Source of the DNA: Pelomonas sp047654785 | GTDB lineage: Bacteria; Pseudomonadota; Gammaproteobacteria; Burkholderiales; Burkholderiaceae_C | Direction of reading: 5' to 3' | Assembly (NCBI RefSeq): GCF_047654785.1 | Contig: NZ_JASGKQ010000001.1 | Location: 620,001-684,000 of the forward strand | Length of the DNA: 64,000 bases | In this document: one piece after another, positions 35,266-43,234 of the stretch | How positions within the stretch are numbered: position 1 is the first letter of the stretch | How the letters are laid out: every line of letters begins with the position of its first letter | Notes under the pieces: model-generated | What the model was told of the DNA's origin: nothing | What the model saw: only the letters and a program-made list of their open reading frames with translations | Databases searched by the model: none | Program-made: the position numbers and the translations under genes

Positions 35266-36186
35266 CTACTTGCGCATCAGCGTGGATTTGCCGAACAGCG
35301 ACTCGATCAGGTCCACGGCGACCAGCGCGGTCTTGTTCTTCTCGTCCAGCGCCGGGTTCAGCTCCACCAGGTCCAGCGAGGCCATGCGGCCGGTGTCGGC
35401 GATCATCTCCATGCACAGGTGCGCCTCGCGGTAGGTCGGGCCGCCGGGCACGGTGGTGCCGACGCCGGGCGCCATCACGGGGTCGAGGAAGTCGACGTCG
35501 AAGCTGACGTGCAGGTGGGTGTTGTCGTCCAGCGTGGCCAGCGCCAGCTCCATCGTGTGGCGCATGCCCATCTCGTCGATGTAGCGCATGTCGAACACCT
35601 CCAGGTCGTGCTGGTGCACGAAGGCGCGCTCGCCCTCGTCGACGCTGCGGATGCCGATCTGGCGGATCCACTTGGGGCTGACGGCCGGCACGTGGCCGCC
35701 GATCTCGATCAGCTGCTGCGGGCCGAAGCCGCACAGGCAGGCCACCGGCATGCCGTGGATGTTGCCGCTGGGGGTCAGTTCGCTGGTGTTGAAGTCAGCA
35801 TGCGCGTCCAGCCACAGCACGCGCAGCTTCTTGCCCAGGTCGCGGCAGTGGCGCGCCACGGCGCTGATGGAGCCCAGGCCCAGGCAGTGGTCGCCGCCCA
35901 GCATGATGGGCAGGCGGCCGGTCTTGAGCTCGGCGTAGATGGCGTCGTGGACGCTGCGGTTCCAGGCGACGACTTCGTCCAGGTGCCGGTAGCCGGCGAC
36001 GGGCGGCAGCCAGGGGTTGGGCGGGCCGGCGAGGTTGCCGCGGTCGACCACGTCCACGCCGCGCGCGCGCAGCGCCTCGGCCAGGCCGGCCACGCGCATG
36101 GCCTCGGGGCCCATGCTGGCGCCGCGCGCGCCGGCGCCGATGTCGGTGGGCGCGCCGATCAGGGAGACGTTTCTGAGCTGGGTCAT
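35266..36186 (-). CDS. rocF: arginase
   Basis: 306 residues. Hydrolyses arginine to ornithine and urea. Ureohydrolase metal motifs are complete: GGDHCLGLGS, WLDAHADFNT and SFDVDFLDP, and the arginase-type GNIHGMPVA follows. The ATG overlaps the stop of the LOG-family gene upstream (ATGA), so the two are coupled. The cytosolic enzyme may feed nitrogen or polyamine metabolism; no arginine permease or ornithine gene lies alongside. Confidence 0.93.
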   Translation of the reverse strand: MTQLRNVSLIGAPTDIGAGARGASMGPEAMRVAGLAEALRARGVDVVDRGNLAGPPNPWLPPVAGYRHLDEVVAWNRSVHDAIYAELKTGRLPIMLGGDHCLGLGSISAVARHCRDLGKKLRVLWLDAHADFNTSELTPSGNIHGMPVACLCGFGPQQLIEIGGHVPAVSPKWIRQIGIRSVDEGERAFVHQHDLEVFDMRYIDEMGMRHTMELALATLDDNTHLHVSFDVDFLDPVMAPGVGTTVPGGPTYREAHLCMEMIADTGRMASLDLVELNPALDEKNKTALVAVDLIESLFGKSTLMRK

Positions 36187-37058
36187 GGTGTGGCGGGGGC
36201 GGCGAGTTCGGGTTGGGCTTCGAGCAGCGCCCAGGCTTCCTCGGCGGTCTCGACGTAGTGGAAGAGCTGCTCGTCGCCGGGGCTGATCATGCCGGTTTCC
36301 AGCAGCGCGTCGACGTTCAGCACGCGCGTCCAGAACTCGCGGCCGAACAGCAGGATGGGGCGGCGGCGGCTCTTGCCGGTCTGGATCAGCGTCAGCGTCT
36401 CGAACAGCTCGTCCAGCGTGCCGAAGCCGCCGGGGAAGCACACCAGCGCGACCGAGCGCATCAGGAAGTGCATCTTGCGCAGCGCGAAGTAGTGGAAGCG
36501 GAAGCACAGCTCCGGCGTGATGTAGGGGTTGGGGCACTGCTCGTGCGGCAGCACGATGTTCAGCCCCACGCTCTTGCCGCCCACCTCGTAGGCGCCGCGG
36601 TTGCCGGCCTCCATGATGCCGGGGCCGCCGCCGGTGGCGATGACGACCGGCCGGCCGCGCTCGGCGCAGGCAGCCGTGGCGATCTGTGCGAAGCGGCGCG
36701 CCTGCTCGTAGTAGCGGCTCATGGCCTGGCGGCCGCGCGCGGCGCGCAGCGCCGCCTCGTCGCCGCTGGCCTCGGCCGCCTCGACCAGCGACCGCGCGGC
36801 CTCGGCCGACAGGATGCGCGCGCTGCCGAAGATGACGATGGTGGACTTGACGCCCTGTTCGTTCTGGATCAGCTCCGGCTTCATCAGCTCCAGCTGCATG
36901 CGCACCGGGCGCATGTCCTGGCGCAGCAGGAAGCTGTCGTCGCTGAAGGCCAGCTGGTAGGCGCTGCCCGGCTGGTCGTACTCGGGATGGGGCTGCAGCG
37001 TGCAGTACTCCTCCCAGGCGGTCGGGAAGTTGCTCGTCGGGACGTCGGTGGGTTTCAT
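36183..37058 (-). CDS. LOG family protein (TIGR00730-like nucleotide hydrolase)
   Basis: 291 residues from ATG 37058 (upstream in-frame codons are Pro/Arg-rich and unlikely). Contains the Rossmann motif VIFGSARI, ATGGGPGIMEAGNRGAYE and the signature PGGFGTLDELFE of LOG/'lysine decarboxylase-like' proteins, which actually cleave nucleoside monophosphates to base and ribose 5-phosphate. About 60 residues longer than the small LOG type at the N-terminus. Coupled to arginase by an ATGA overlap. Confidence 0.92.
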   Translation of the reverse strand: MKPTDVPTSNFPTAWEEYCTLQPHPEYDQPGSAYQLAFSDDSFLLRQDMRPVRMQLELMKPELIQNEQGVKSTIVIFGSARILSAEAARSLVEAAEASGDEAALRAARGRQAMSRYYEQARRFAQIATAACAERGRPVVIATGGGPGIMEAGNRGAYEVGGKSVGLNIVLPHEQCPNPYITPELCFRFHYFALRKMHFLMRSVALVCFPGGFGTLDELFETLTLIQTGKSRRRPILLFGREFWTRVLNVDALLETGMISPGDEQLFHYVETAEEAWALLEAQPELAAPATP

Positions 37059-37123
37059 GAGCGGGGGATCGTGGGCGGGTCGGCCCGGGATTTTGCGGGG
37101 CAAAGCGGCGCGCGCGCCGGAGG

Positions 37124-37870
37124 TCATCCGCCGCAGACCGGGCAGTGCGGGTCGCGCGGCACGGCGATCTCGCTCCAGCGCATGCGCCGGCCGTCCAGCA
37201 TCAGCAGCCGGCCGGCCAGCGGCTCGCCCATGCCCGCGAGCAGCTTGAGCGCCTCGGCCGCCTGCACGCTGCCGATGATGCCGACCAGCGGCGCGAACAC
37301 GCCCAGGGTCGCGCAGTCCGCCTCCTCGACGCCGGCCGTGGGCGGGAACAGGCAGGCGTAGCAGGGGTGCTGGCGCGAGCGGGCGTCATGGACGCCGACC
37401 TGCCCGTCGAAGCCCAGCGCCGCGCCCGACACCAGCGGCCGGCGGTGGCGCACGCAGGCCGCGTTGACGAGCTGGCGGGTGGCGAAGTTGTCGGAGCAGT
37501 CGATGACGACGTCCGCGCCCGGCACCTCGCGGTCCAGCAGTGCCGCGTCGGCCCGCAGGTTCAGCGCATGCACCCGCACGCCGGGGTTCAGCGCCGCCAT
37601 GCGCGCGGCGGCGGACTCGACCTTGGGCTGGCCCAGGCCGCCCATGTCGTGCGCGATCTGGCGCTGCAGGTTGGCCAGCGACACGGTGTCGGGGTCCACC
37701 AGCGTGATCCGCCCCACGCCGGCCGACGCCAGGTACAGCGCCACCGGCGAGCCCAGGCCGCCGGCACCGATCACCAGCGCGTGCGCGTCCAGCAGCCGCT
37801 GCTGGCCGGCGATGCCGATCTCGTCCAGCATCAGGTGGCGGGCATAGCGCAGCAGGTCGTCGTCGGTCAT
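37124..37870 (-). CDS. moeB: MoeB/ThiF-type adenylyltransferase
   Basis: 248 residues. Activates the C-terminus of a small sulphur-carrier protein (MoaD or ThiS) by adenylation. It has the nucleotide loop GAGGLGSP, the LVDPDTVSLANLQRQI motif, DCSDNFATR and zinc Cys pairs CYAC and CPVC. MoeB and ThiF cannot be separated by eye. TATCCT (minus strand, 37882-37877) lies 6 nt before the ATG, a likely -10 of a leaderless message. Confidence 0.9.
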   Translation of the reverse strand: MTDDDLLRYARHLMLDEIGIAGQQRLLDAHALVIGAGGLGSPVALYLASAGVGRITLVDPDTVSLANLQRQIAHDMGGLGQPKVESAAARMAALNPGVRVHALNLRADAALLDREVPGADVVIDCSDNFATRQLVNAACVRHRRPLVSGAALGFDGQVGVHDARSRQHPCYACLFPPTAGVEEADCATLGVFAPLVGIIGSVQAAEALKLLAGMGEPLAGRLLMLDGRRMRWSEIAVPRDPHCPVCGG

Positions 37871-37978
37871 GCGGGCAGGATAGCTCGCGGTTACCGGCGA
37901 GGTTCGTGACGGGGGGGCGCGGAGCAATTGCCCACCCCGCGTCCCGGCGCCCAACCCGGTCTTCGCTCCAAAGTGCAA

Positions 37979-38004
37979 AAAAGAAGGGCCCCCTGGGAGG
38001 CCCT
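37979..38004 (-). terminator. rho-independent terminator after ctpA
   Basis: On the minus strand AGGGCC/GGCCCT arms (38004-37999 and 37990-37985) form a stem with an 8-nt loop, followed by TCTTTTTT (37984-37977). It lies 33 nt after the ctpA stop, separating ctpA from moeB. Confidence 0.75.
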
Positions 38005-38036
38005 GTGTGTGCAAAGGGGGGGCGCCCGGCGCCGGC

Positions 38037-39470
38037 TCACTCGGCCGGCTTGGCCTCGGCCTTCTGTTCCAGCGGCGTCTTCGAGGCGACCACCGGCAGG
38101 CCCTTGAGCTGGTTGAACGCCTGCACCAGCGGGAAGTCCTCGGCGCTGCCGAACTCCGGCAGCGGCTTGGGCGGCTCGTTGCGCTTGGCGTATTCGGCCT
38201 CCAGCTTGGCGCGGGCTTCCTCGCGGGCCTTCTGGCGGGCTTCGTTGTCCTCGGGGCCGTTCTCCAGGTGCTTCTGCAGGTCGGCCTCGCGCATGCGCAG
38301 CGCCGCGAAGACGTTGCCCTCGGCGGTTTCGTCCAGCAGCACGTCGGGCGTGATGCCCTTGGCCTGGATGGCGCGGCCGGCCGGCGTGTAGTAGCGCGCG
38401 GTGGTGATCTTCAGCGCCGTCTCGGGGCCGAGCTGGCGCACGGTCTGCACCGAGCCCTTGCCGAAGGTCTGCGCCCCCATGATGGTGGCGCGCTTGTGGT
38501 CCTGCAACGCGCCGGCCACGATCTCGCTGGCGCTGGCCGAGCCTTCGTTTACCAGCACCACCAGCGGCACGTTCTTCAGCGCGGCCGGCAGGCGCCGGAT
38601 CGGGTCGTCGCCGCTACGGCGGCGGTAGTCGTCCGGCAGCGCCTTGTAGCTGGCCTTGGACTCGGCGATCTGGCCGTTGGTGGACACCACCTCCACGCCC
38701 TTGGGCAGGAACGCGGCGGAGATGGCCACGGCGCCCTCCAGCAGGCCGCCCGGGTCGTTGCGCAGGTCCAGCACCAGGCCCTTCAGGTGGGGCTCCTGCT
38801 TGTAGATCTCCTCGAGCTTCTTGGCGAAGTCGTCGACGGTGCGCTCCTGGAACTGGCTCACGCGCAGCCAGGCGTAGCCCGGCTCCACGACCTTGGCGCG
38901 CACGCTCTGGACCTTGATCTCCTCGCGGGTGATGGTCACCGGGAAGCTGCGGTTCTCGGCCTTGCGGTAGATGGTGAGGCTGACCTTGGTGGCCGGCTCG
39001 CCGCGCATCTTCTTGACGGCCTGGTCGATGCTCAGGCCGCGCACGGCGGTGTCGTCGATGCGGCTGATGAGGTCGCCGCTCTTCAGGCCGGCGCGGAACG
39101 CCGGCGAGCCCTCGATGGGCGAGACGATCTTGACCAGGCCGTCCTCCATGCCGATCTCGATGCCCACGCCGACGAACTTGCCGGACGTGCCTTCGCGGAA
39201 TTCCTTGAAGGACTTCTTGTCGAAGAACTGGGAGTGCGGGTCCAGGCCCGAAACCATGCCGCCGATGGCGTCGTTGATGAGCTTCTTCTCGTCCACCGGC
39301 TCGACGTACTCGGCCTTGACCAGTCCGAAGACGGCGGCGAGCTGCTGCATTTCCTCCAGCGGCAGCGGGGACAGGCTGCTGCGCGCGTTGGCCTGCAGCT
39401 GCATCGTGGTGAGTGCACCGGCCACGGCGCCGAGGGCGACCCAGCCGGCGACTTTCAATTTGGAGCTCAT
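38037..39470 (-). CDS. ctpA: carboxy-terminal processing protease CtpA (S41)
   Basis: 477 residues from ATG 39470; AAAGGA lies 10 nt upstream, so it is preferred over ATG 39491. Signal anchor (KVAGWVALGAVAGALTT), S41 N-terminal region, a PDZ domain (about residues 105-190, GLVKIVSPIEGSPAFRAGL) and the catalytic part with the nucleophile Ser in NEGSASASEI and general-base Lys in FGKGSVQ. A charged coiled-coil tail ends the protein. It trims C-termini of periplasmic and outer-membrane proteins. A -10-like TAAAAT lies at 39533-39528 on the minus strand. Confidence 0.95.
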   Translation of the reverse strand: MSSKLKVAGWVALGAVAGALTTMQLQANARSSLSPLPLEEMQQLAAVFGLVKAEYVEPVDEKKLINDAIGGMVSGLDPHSQFFDKKSFKEFREGTSGKFVGVGIEIGMEDGLVKIVSPIEGSPAFRAGLKSGDLISRIDDTAVRGLSIDQAVKKMRGEPATKVSLTIYRKAENRSFPVTITREEIKVQSVRAKVVEPGYAWLRVSQFQERTVDDFAKKLEEIYKQEPHLKGLVLDLRNDPGGLLEGAVAISAAFLPKGVEVVSTNGQIAESKASYKALPDDYRRRSGDDPIRRLPAALKNVPLVVLVNEGSASASEIVAGALQDHKRATIMGAQTFGKGSVQTVRQLGPETALKITTARYYTPAGRAIQAKGITPDVLLDETAEGNVFAALRMREADLQKHLENGPEDNEARQKAREEARAKLEAEYAKRNEPPKPLPEFGSAEDFPLVQAFNQLKGLPVVASKTPLEQKAEAKPAE

Positions 39471-39666
39471 GACGGCGAGTCCTTTGGTCATCGTGATCCT
39501 GTCGAAACCGCTTGACAGGTCGGGGCATTTTAGCGGGGGGTATCTCCGGGCCCGGCCGATTTACGCGCGGGAAACCCTTCAAATCGTGATCGAAATGGAT
39601 GGCGGCGCGGCGGGCTGCCGGCGCCGGGGATGCCGGAAGTCACCGGCGGGGCCTGCGCCGGGACCA
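39471..39666. other. divergent promoter region ctpA/TonB-family gene
   Basis: The minus side holds ctpA's ribosome site (AAAGGA, 39486-39481) and a -10-like TAAAAT (39533-39528, in the recurrent context GCTAAAAT). The plus side holds nothing recognisable until GACAAT at 39667. Confidence 0.4.
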
Positions 39667-39678
39667 GACAATAGGCCG

Positions 39679-39732
39679 ATGCGCAGCGGGCGGGTTCACC
39701 ACAGGCGGGGAGCGGCGGCGTGGACCCGGTGA
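39679..39732 (+). CDS. 17-codon upstream ORF coupled to the TonB-family gene
   Basis: ATG 39679 lies 6 nt after the -10-like GACAAT (39667-39672), the same layout as several other starts in this window. The ORF (MRSGRVHHRRG..., 17 codons) ends in TGA at 39730-39732, which overlaps an in-frame GTG (39729) of the TonB-family gene as GTGA. This suggests that translation begins at the short ORF and re-initiates on the larger gene. The peptide itself may have no function. Confidence 0.35.
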   Translation: MRSGRVHHRRGAAAWTR

Positions 39733-41072
39733 CGGCCGCCGGCGCCGCGCGGCCCGGCCGGTGGCGCCTGAGCCGGGCGCTGCTGGGCTCGCTGCTGATC
39801 CATGCGCTGCTGCTGAGCCTGGCGTTCGGCGACGGCACCGGCCTGCCGGGGCTGAACCTGCCCTGGCAGGCCCGCCGCGCCGAGGCGCCCGCGCTGCGCG
39901 TGGTGCTGGCGCCGGTGCCTGCACCTGCACCTGCACCTGCACCTGCACTGGCTCCTGCGCGGCCGGCGCCCGCGGGCGCGCCGCCCGGGGCGCCGGCCGC
40001 AGCCGCCATGCCCCCGCCGGTGCCACCGCCCGCGGGCGGCCTGGCGGTGCTGGCCCTGGACAAGCCGGCGACGGCGGCCGACTGGGCCATCGCGGCGGCA
40101 TCGGCCGTGCCGGCCCCGGTGCTGGCCACGCTGCCCGGCGCCTCCGGCCCGGCGCTGGCGCCGTTGGGCCGCGCGGGCGAATCGCTGCGGCCGCCCGAGC
40201 GCACCGCGGTGCAGCCGGCGCTGGCCGCGCTGCAGGTGGACGAGGCGCCGGCCGCCGTCGTCGCGGCGCTGCCCGGCGCCTCCAGCCCGGCCGTGGCGGC
40301 GCTGCGGCGTGCCGACGGCGACGAGCTGCGTGTGCGCGGCGATGGCCGCCAGCACGCGGCGGACCTGGCCCAGCTGGCGGCCGCCGAGGCGCAGGCGCCG
40401 GGCGCTGCCGTCGTCGCCGCATTCCACGGCGCTGCGGGCCCGGCCGTGGCGGCCCTGCAGCGCGCCGGCGGCGACCTGCGCCTGGGCGCCGACCCCGCCG
40501 GCCGGGCCGCCGCGCTGGCCGAGATGGAAGCCGCCCGCCAGGACGCGGCGCGGCAGGAGGGCCTCCGCCTGGACGCCGCCCGCGCCGCCGCCGCCCGGCA
40601 GGCCGAGGCCCGGGCCGACGCGGAGCGGCTGCGCGAGGCCCGGCTGCGCGCCATCGGCCGGCAGCTGGACGAGGAAGCCGCCCGGCGCGACGCCGAGCGC
40701 CAGCGGCCGGACTGGACGCCCGCGCGCCGCGGCCGCCTGTTCGGCCGCACCGACGCCAATGCCGAGCTGGTGCTGTACGCCGAGGCCTGGGCGCGCAAGA
40801 TCCAGATGAACCAGGGCTTCGAGATGGTGCGCGAGGCGGCCCGGCAGCCGCACGCCGATCCGGTCGTGACCGTCGCGGTGCGCAGCGACGGGTCGGTCGA
40901 GTCCATCACCCTGGTGCGCTCCAGCGGCGTGCCGGCCATCGACGAGGCCGTGCGGCGCATCGTGCGCAGCCAGGAAAACTACCCCGCCTTCCCGCCGGCG
41001 CTGCGGCGTGACTTCGACGTCGTCGAGATCCGCCGCACCTGGCATTTCGACACCGCCATCCGCATGGACTGA
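39720..41072 (+). CDS. TonB-family energy transducer with Ala/Pro repeats
   Basis: About 450 residues from GTG 39720, or 447 from GTG 39729, which fits the GTGA coupling. The membrane helix carries the TonB Ser-x3-His motif (SLLIH, Ser24 and His28) that contacts ExbD. A Pro-Ala hexanucleotide repeat (39918-39947) and three imperfect repeats of about 24 residues (pattern VVAALPGASSPAVAALRRA) form the periplasmic stretch, followed by an Ala/Arg helical part and a C-terminal TonB domain (VRSDGSVESITLVRSSGVPAIDEAV). No exbB/exbD lie nearby. It could energise an outer-membrane transporter elsewhere. Confidence 0.8.
   Translation: MDPVTAAGAARPGRWRLSRALLGSLLIHALLLSLAFGDGTGLPGLNLPWQARRAEAPALRVVLAPVPAPAPAPAPALAPARPAPAGAPPGAPAAAAMPPPVPPPAGGLAVLALDKPATAADWAIAAASAVPAPVLATLPGASGPALAPLGRAGESLRPPERTAVQPALAALQVDEAPAAVVAALPGASSPAVAALRRADGDELRVRGDGRQHAADLAQLAAAEAQAPGAAVVAAFHGAAGPAVAALQRAGGDLRLGADPAGRAAALAEMEAARQDAARQEGLRLDAARAAAARQAEARADAERLREARLRAIGRQLDEEAARRDAERQRPDWTPARRGRLFGRTDANAELVLYAEAWARKIQMNQGFEMVREAARQPHADPVVTVAVRSDGSVESITLVRSSGVPAIDEAVRRIVRSQENYPAFPPALRRDFDVVEIRRTWHFDTAIRMD
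39918..39947 (+). repeat. hexanucleotide repeat CCTGCA x5
   Basis: Five perfect tandem copies of CCTGCA encode alternating Pro-Ala in the TonB-family linker. Changes in copy number would keep the frame and only alter linker length. Confidence 0.9.
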
Positions 41073-41109
41073 ATCCGGGTCGCTCCGCTTGCTGTGACAA
41101 ACGACAGTA

Positions 41110-41125
41110 CTGTATAAATGAGCAG
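41110..41125 (+). promoter_or_regulatory. LexA (SOS) box overlapping a -10 element
   Basis: CTGT-ATAAATGA-GCAG matches the LexA consensus CTGT-N8-ACAG with one change; extended to 20 bp (41108-41127) it agrees with the E. coli consensus at 15 positions and keeps ACTG/CAGT symmetry. TATAAA (41113-41118) inside the box can serve as -10, with TTGCTG (41089-41094) as a -35 at 18 bp. Binding would block the promoter. The next start codon is that of the 26-codon ORF at 41153. Confidence 0.75.
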
Positions 41126-41152
41126 TTGTTTCACTGCCCAGCGAAGCCCGCC

Positions 41153-41233
41153 ATGCACCACGAGTACCGCCAGAACTACACGCCCAACCGCCCGCTGCCG
41201 CGCTGGCTGGAGCGCCTGATCCGCTGGCTGTGA
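41153..41233 (+). CDS. 26-residue putative SOS-regulated peptide
   Basis: A short ORF, MHHEYRQNYTPNRPLPRWLE then RLIRWL, starting 28 nt after the LexA box and ending in TGA at 41231-41233. The first half is polar (His, Tyr, Asn, Pro); the last ten residues form a basic amphipathic Trp/Leu/Arg helix, a pattern seen in membrane-active peptides. No strong ribosome site precedes it. I do not recognise a family. It lies between the TonB-family gene and the OmpA-like lipoprotein, with 112 bp to the latter. It may be the product of the SOS promoter or just a spacer in a longer transcript. Confidence 0.5.
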   Translation: MHHEYRQNYTPNRPLPRWLERLIRWL

Positions 41234-41345
41234 GCCGGCGCCTGCGCTGTAGGACGCAGCCGACGCACGGCTGCGGTGCGCGACGACGGGGCGCCGCCGC
41301 CGCGCGGCCGACCATGCCGGCATTCCATCGCCCCAGGAGGCTCCC

Positions 41346-42014
41346 ATGCGTACTTCCCCATCCTCTGCCGTGCCCGCGCTGCGCCGCGCCGGCCTCGTCG
41401 CGCTGATCGCCACGGCCGTCTTCGCCGCCGGCTGCGCGTCCATGAGCGAGCGTGAACGCGGCACCGCGCAGGGCGCCGGCATCGGCGCCGTGGCGGGCGC
41501 GGTCATCGGCTCGGCCACCGGCGGCAAGGCCGGCAAGAGCGCGGCCATCGGCGGCGCCGTCGGCGCCATTGCCGGCAACCTGTGGTCCAAGCATATGGAA
41601 GAGAAGCGCGAGGCGCTGGCCCGCGCCAGCCAGGGCACGGGCGTGGAAGTGGCCCGCACGGAGGACAACCGCCTGAAGCTCAACGTGCCCAGCGACGTGT
41701 CGTTCGACACCGGCCGCGCCGACATCAAGCCGCAGATGCGCCCCGTGCTCGACGAGATCGGCCGCAACCTCGACCCCAAGGTGCACGTGACCATCGTCGG
41801 CCACACCGACAGCACCGGCAGCGACGCCATCAACGACCCGCTGTCGCGCGAACGCGCCGCAGCGGTGCGCGACTACCTCGGCGCCCGGGGCCTGGCGGCC
41901 TCGCGCATGAGCACCGCCGGCCGTGGCTCGCGCGAGCCGGTGGCGGGCAACGACACCGAGGCCGGCCGCGCGGCCAACCGCCGGGTGGAGATCTTCCTGT
42001 CCGAGGCGGGTTGA
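41346..42014 (+). CDS. OmpA-family lipoprotein with glycine-zipper domain
   Basis: 222 residues. A lipoprotein signal peptide ends in the lipobox FAAGC (Cys30), followed by a glycine-zipper stretch (AGIGAVAGAVIGSATGG, about 45-80) that can insert in membranes, and a C-terminal OmpA-like peptidoglycan-binding domain (about 110-222, VTIVGHTDSTGSDAIN, RGSREPVAGND, ANRRVEIF). A strong ribosome site AGGAGG (41335-41340) lies 5 nt before the ATG. Transcription could start at the SOS promoter at 41110. It ends at a bidirectional terminator shared with the tRNA. Confidence 0.93.
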   Translation: MRTSPSSAVPALRRAGLVALIATAVFAAGCASMSERERGTAQGAGIGAVAGAVIGSATGGKAGKSAAIGGAVGAIAGNLWSKHMEEKREALARASQGTGVEVARTEDNRLKLNVPSDVSFDTGRADIKPQMRPVLDEIGRNLDPKVHVTIVGHTDSTGSDAINDPLSRERAAAVRDYLGARGLAASRMSTAGRGSREPVAGNDTEAGRAANRRVEIFLSEAG

Positions 42015-42052
42015 AGAGGCGGCCCGAGGCCGCCCGGTGCGGCCACCAACGG

Positions 42053-42086
42053 AAAAAGCCAGTTGATCTCTCGATCAACTGGCTTT
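42053..42086. terminator. bidirectional terminator
   Basis: Arms AAAGCCAGTTGATC (42055-42068) and GATCAACTGGCTTT (42073-42086) form a perfect 14-bp stem with a 4-nt loop. On the minus strand TTTTT follows (42057-42053), ending the tRNA transcript; on the plus strand only TTT precedes CG, a weaker end for the OmpA-like gene. Confidence 0.9.
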
Positions 42087-42092
42087 CGATTC

Positions 42093-42168
42093 TGGTGCCG
42101 GCAAGAGGAGTCGAACCCCCGACCTTCGCATTACGAATGCGCTGCTCTACCAACTGAGCTATGCCGGC
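42093..42168 (-). tRNA. tRNA-Thr, anticodon CGT
   Basis: 76 nt including the encoded CCA. Acceptor arm GCCGGCA pairs with TGCCGGC; D arm GCTC...GAGC; anticodon stem GCGCA/TGCGA with loop TTCGTAA (CGT); T arm GGGGG-TTCGACT-CCTCT. The anticodon reads ACG, a frequent Thr codon in this G+C-rich genome. It is transcribed towards the terminator at 42053-42086. Confidence 0.97.
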
Positions 42169-42214
42169 CCGCGAGGCAGGCGGCGGGCCTGCGTCGAGCC
42201 CGCCATTATAGCCA

Positions 42215-43234
42215 TCATTTCTGCGCGCCTTCTTCGCGGTGGTAGGCGGCGATGCGCTCCACCTCGTTGCGGGAGCCGAGCGCCACGGCCACGCGCTCGT
42301 GCAGCTTGGTGGGTTTGAGGTCCATGATGCGCTCGGTGCCGTTCACGGCCGCGCCGCCGGCCTGTTCGATCAGGAAGGCCATCGGGTTGGCCTCGTACAG
42401 CAGGCGCAGCTTGCCGGGCTTGTCGGGCTCGCGCTGGTCCCAGGGGTACAGGAAGACGCCGCCGCGCGTCAGGATGCGGTGGACGTCGGCCACCATGCTG
42501 GCCACCCAGCGCATGTTGAAGTCCTTGCCCCGGGGGCCGGTGGCGCCGGCCAGGCATTCGTCGATGTAGCGGCGCACCGGCGGCGCCCAGTGGCGCAGGT
42601 TGGACATGTTGATCGCGAATTCCTTCGTGTCCTCGGGGATGCGCACCTGGTCCTGCGTCAGCACCCAGGAGCCGGTCTCGCGGTCGAGCGTGAAGACGGC
42701 CACGCCGTCGCCCACCGTCAGCACCAGCGTGCTCTGCGGGCCGTAGACGCAGTAGCCGGCCGCGGCCTGCTGGCGGCCGGGCTGCAGGAAGTCGTCGTCG
42801 CTGACGCCGCGCGCATGGCCCACCTTGCGCAGCACGCTGAAGATGGTGCCGATGGAGACGTTCACGTCGATGTTGGACGAGCCGTCCAGCGGGTCGAACA
42901 GCAGCAGGTATTCGCCCTGCGGGTAGCGGTTGGGCACGACGTAGATGCCGTCCATCTCCTCGCTGGCCATCGCGGCGAGGTGGCCGCCCCACTCGTTGGC
43001 CTCGATCAGTACCTCGTTGGCGATGATGTCCAGCTTCTTCTGCACCTCGCCCTGCACGTTCTCGCTGCCGGCGCTGCCGAGCACTTCGCCCAGCGCGCCC
43101 TTGTTGACCGAGATGGCGATGCGCTTGCAGGCGCGCGCGACGACCTCGATCAGCAGCCGCAGCTCCTGCGGGATGTGGCCGTGCTCGCGTTGCTGCTCGA
43201 CAAGGTATTGGGTCAGGGAGATGCGGCGGGTCAT
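42215..43234 (-). CDS. fbp: fructose-1,6-bisphosphatase class I
   Basis: 339 residues. A gluconeogenic enzyme converting fructose 1,6-bisphosphate to fructose 6-phosphate. Signature blocks: EANEWGGHLAAMASEEMD (Glu metal ligands), LLFDPLDGSSNIDVNVSIGTIFSV and the C-terminal GRVFLYPW-like GGVFLYPWDQR and LLYEANPMAFLIEQAGG. Its ATG overlaps the pepN stop (TGATG), so the two are coupled. Confidence 0.96.
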   Translation of the reverse strand: MTRRISLTQYLVEQQREHGHIPQELRLLIEVVARACKRIAISVNKGALGEVLGSAGSENVQGEVQKKLDIIANEVLIEANEWGGHLAAMASEEMDGIYVVPNRYPQGEYLLLFDPLDGSSNIDVNVSIGTIFSVLRKVGHARGVSDDDFLQPGRQQAAAGYCVYGPQSTLVLTVGDGVAVFTLDRETGSWVLTQDQVRIPEDTKEFAINMSNLRHWAPPVRRYIDECLAGATGPRGKDFNMRWVASMVADVHRILTRGGVFLYPWDQREPDKPGKLRLLYEANPMAFLIEQAGGAAVNGTERIMDLKPTKLHERVAVALGSRNEVERIAAYHREEGAQK

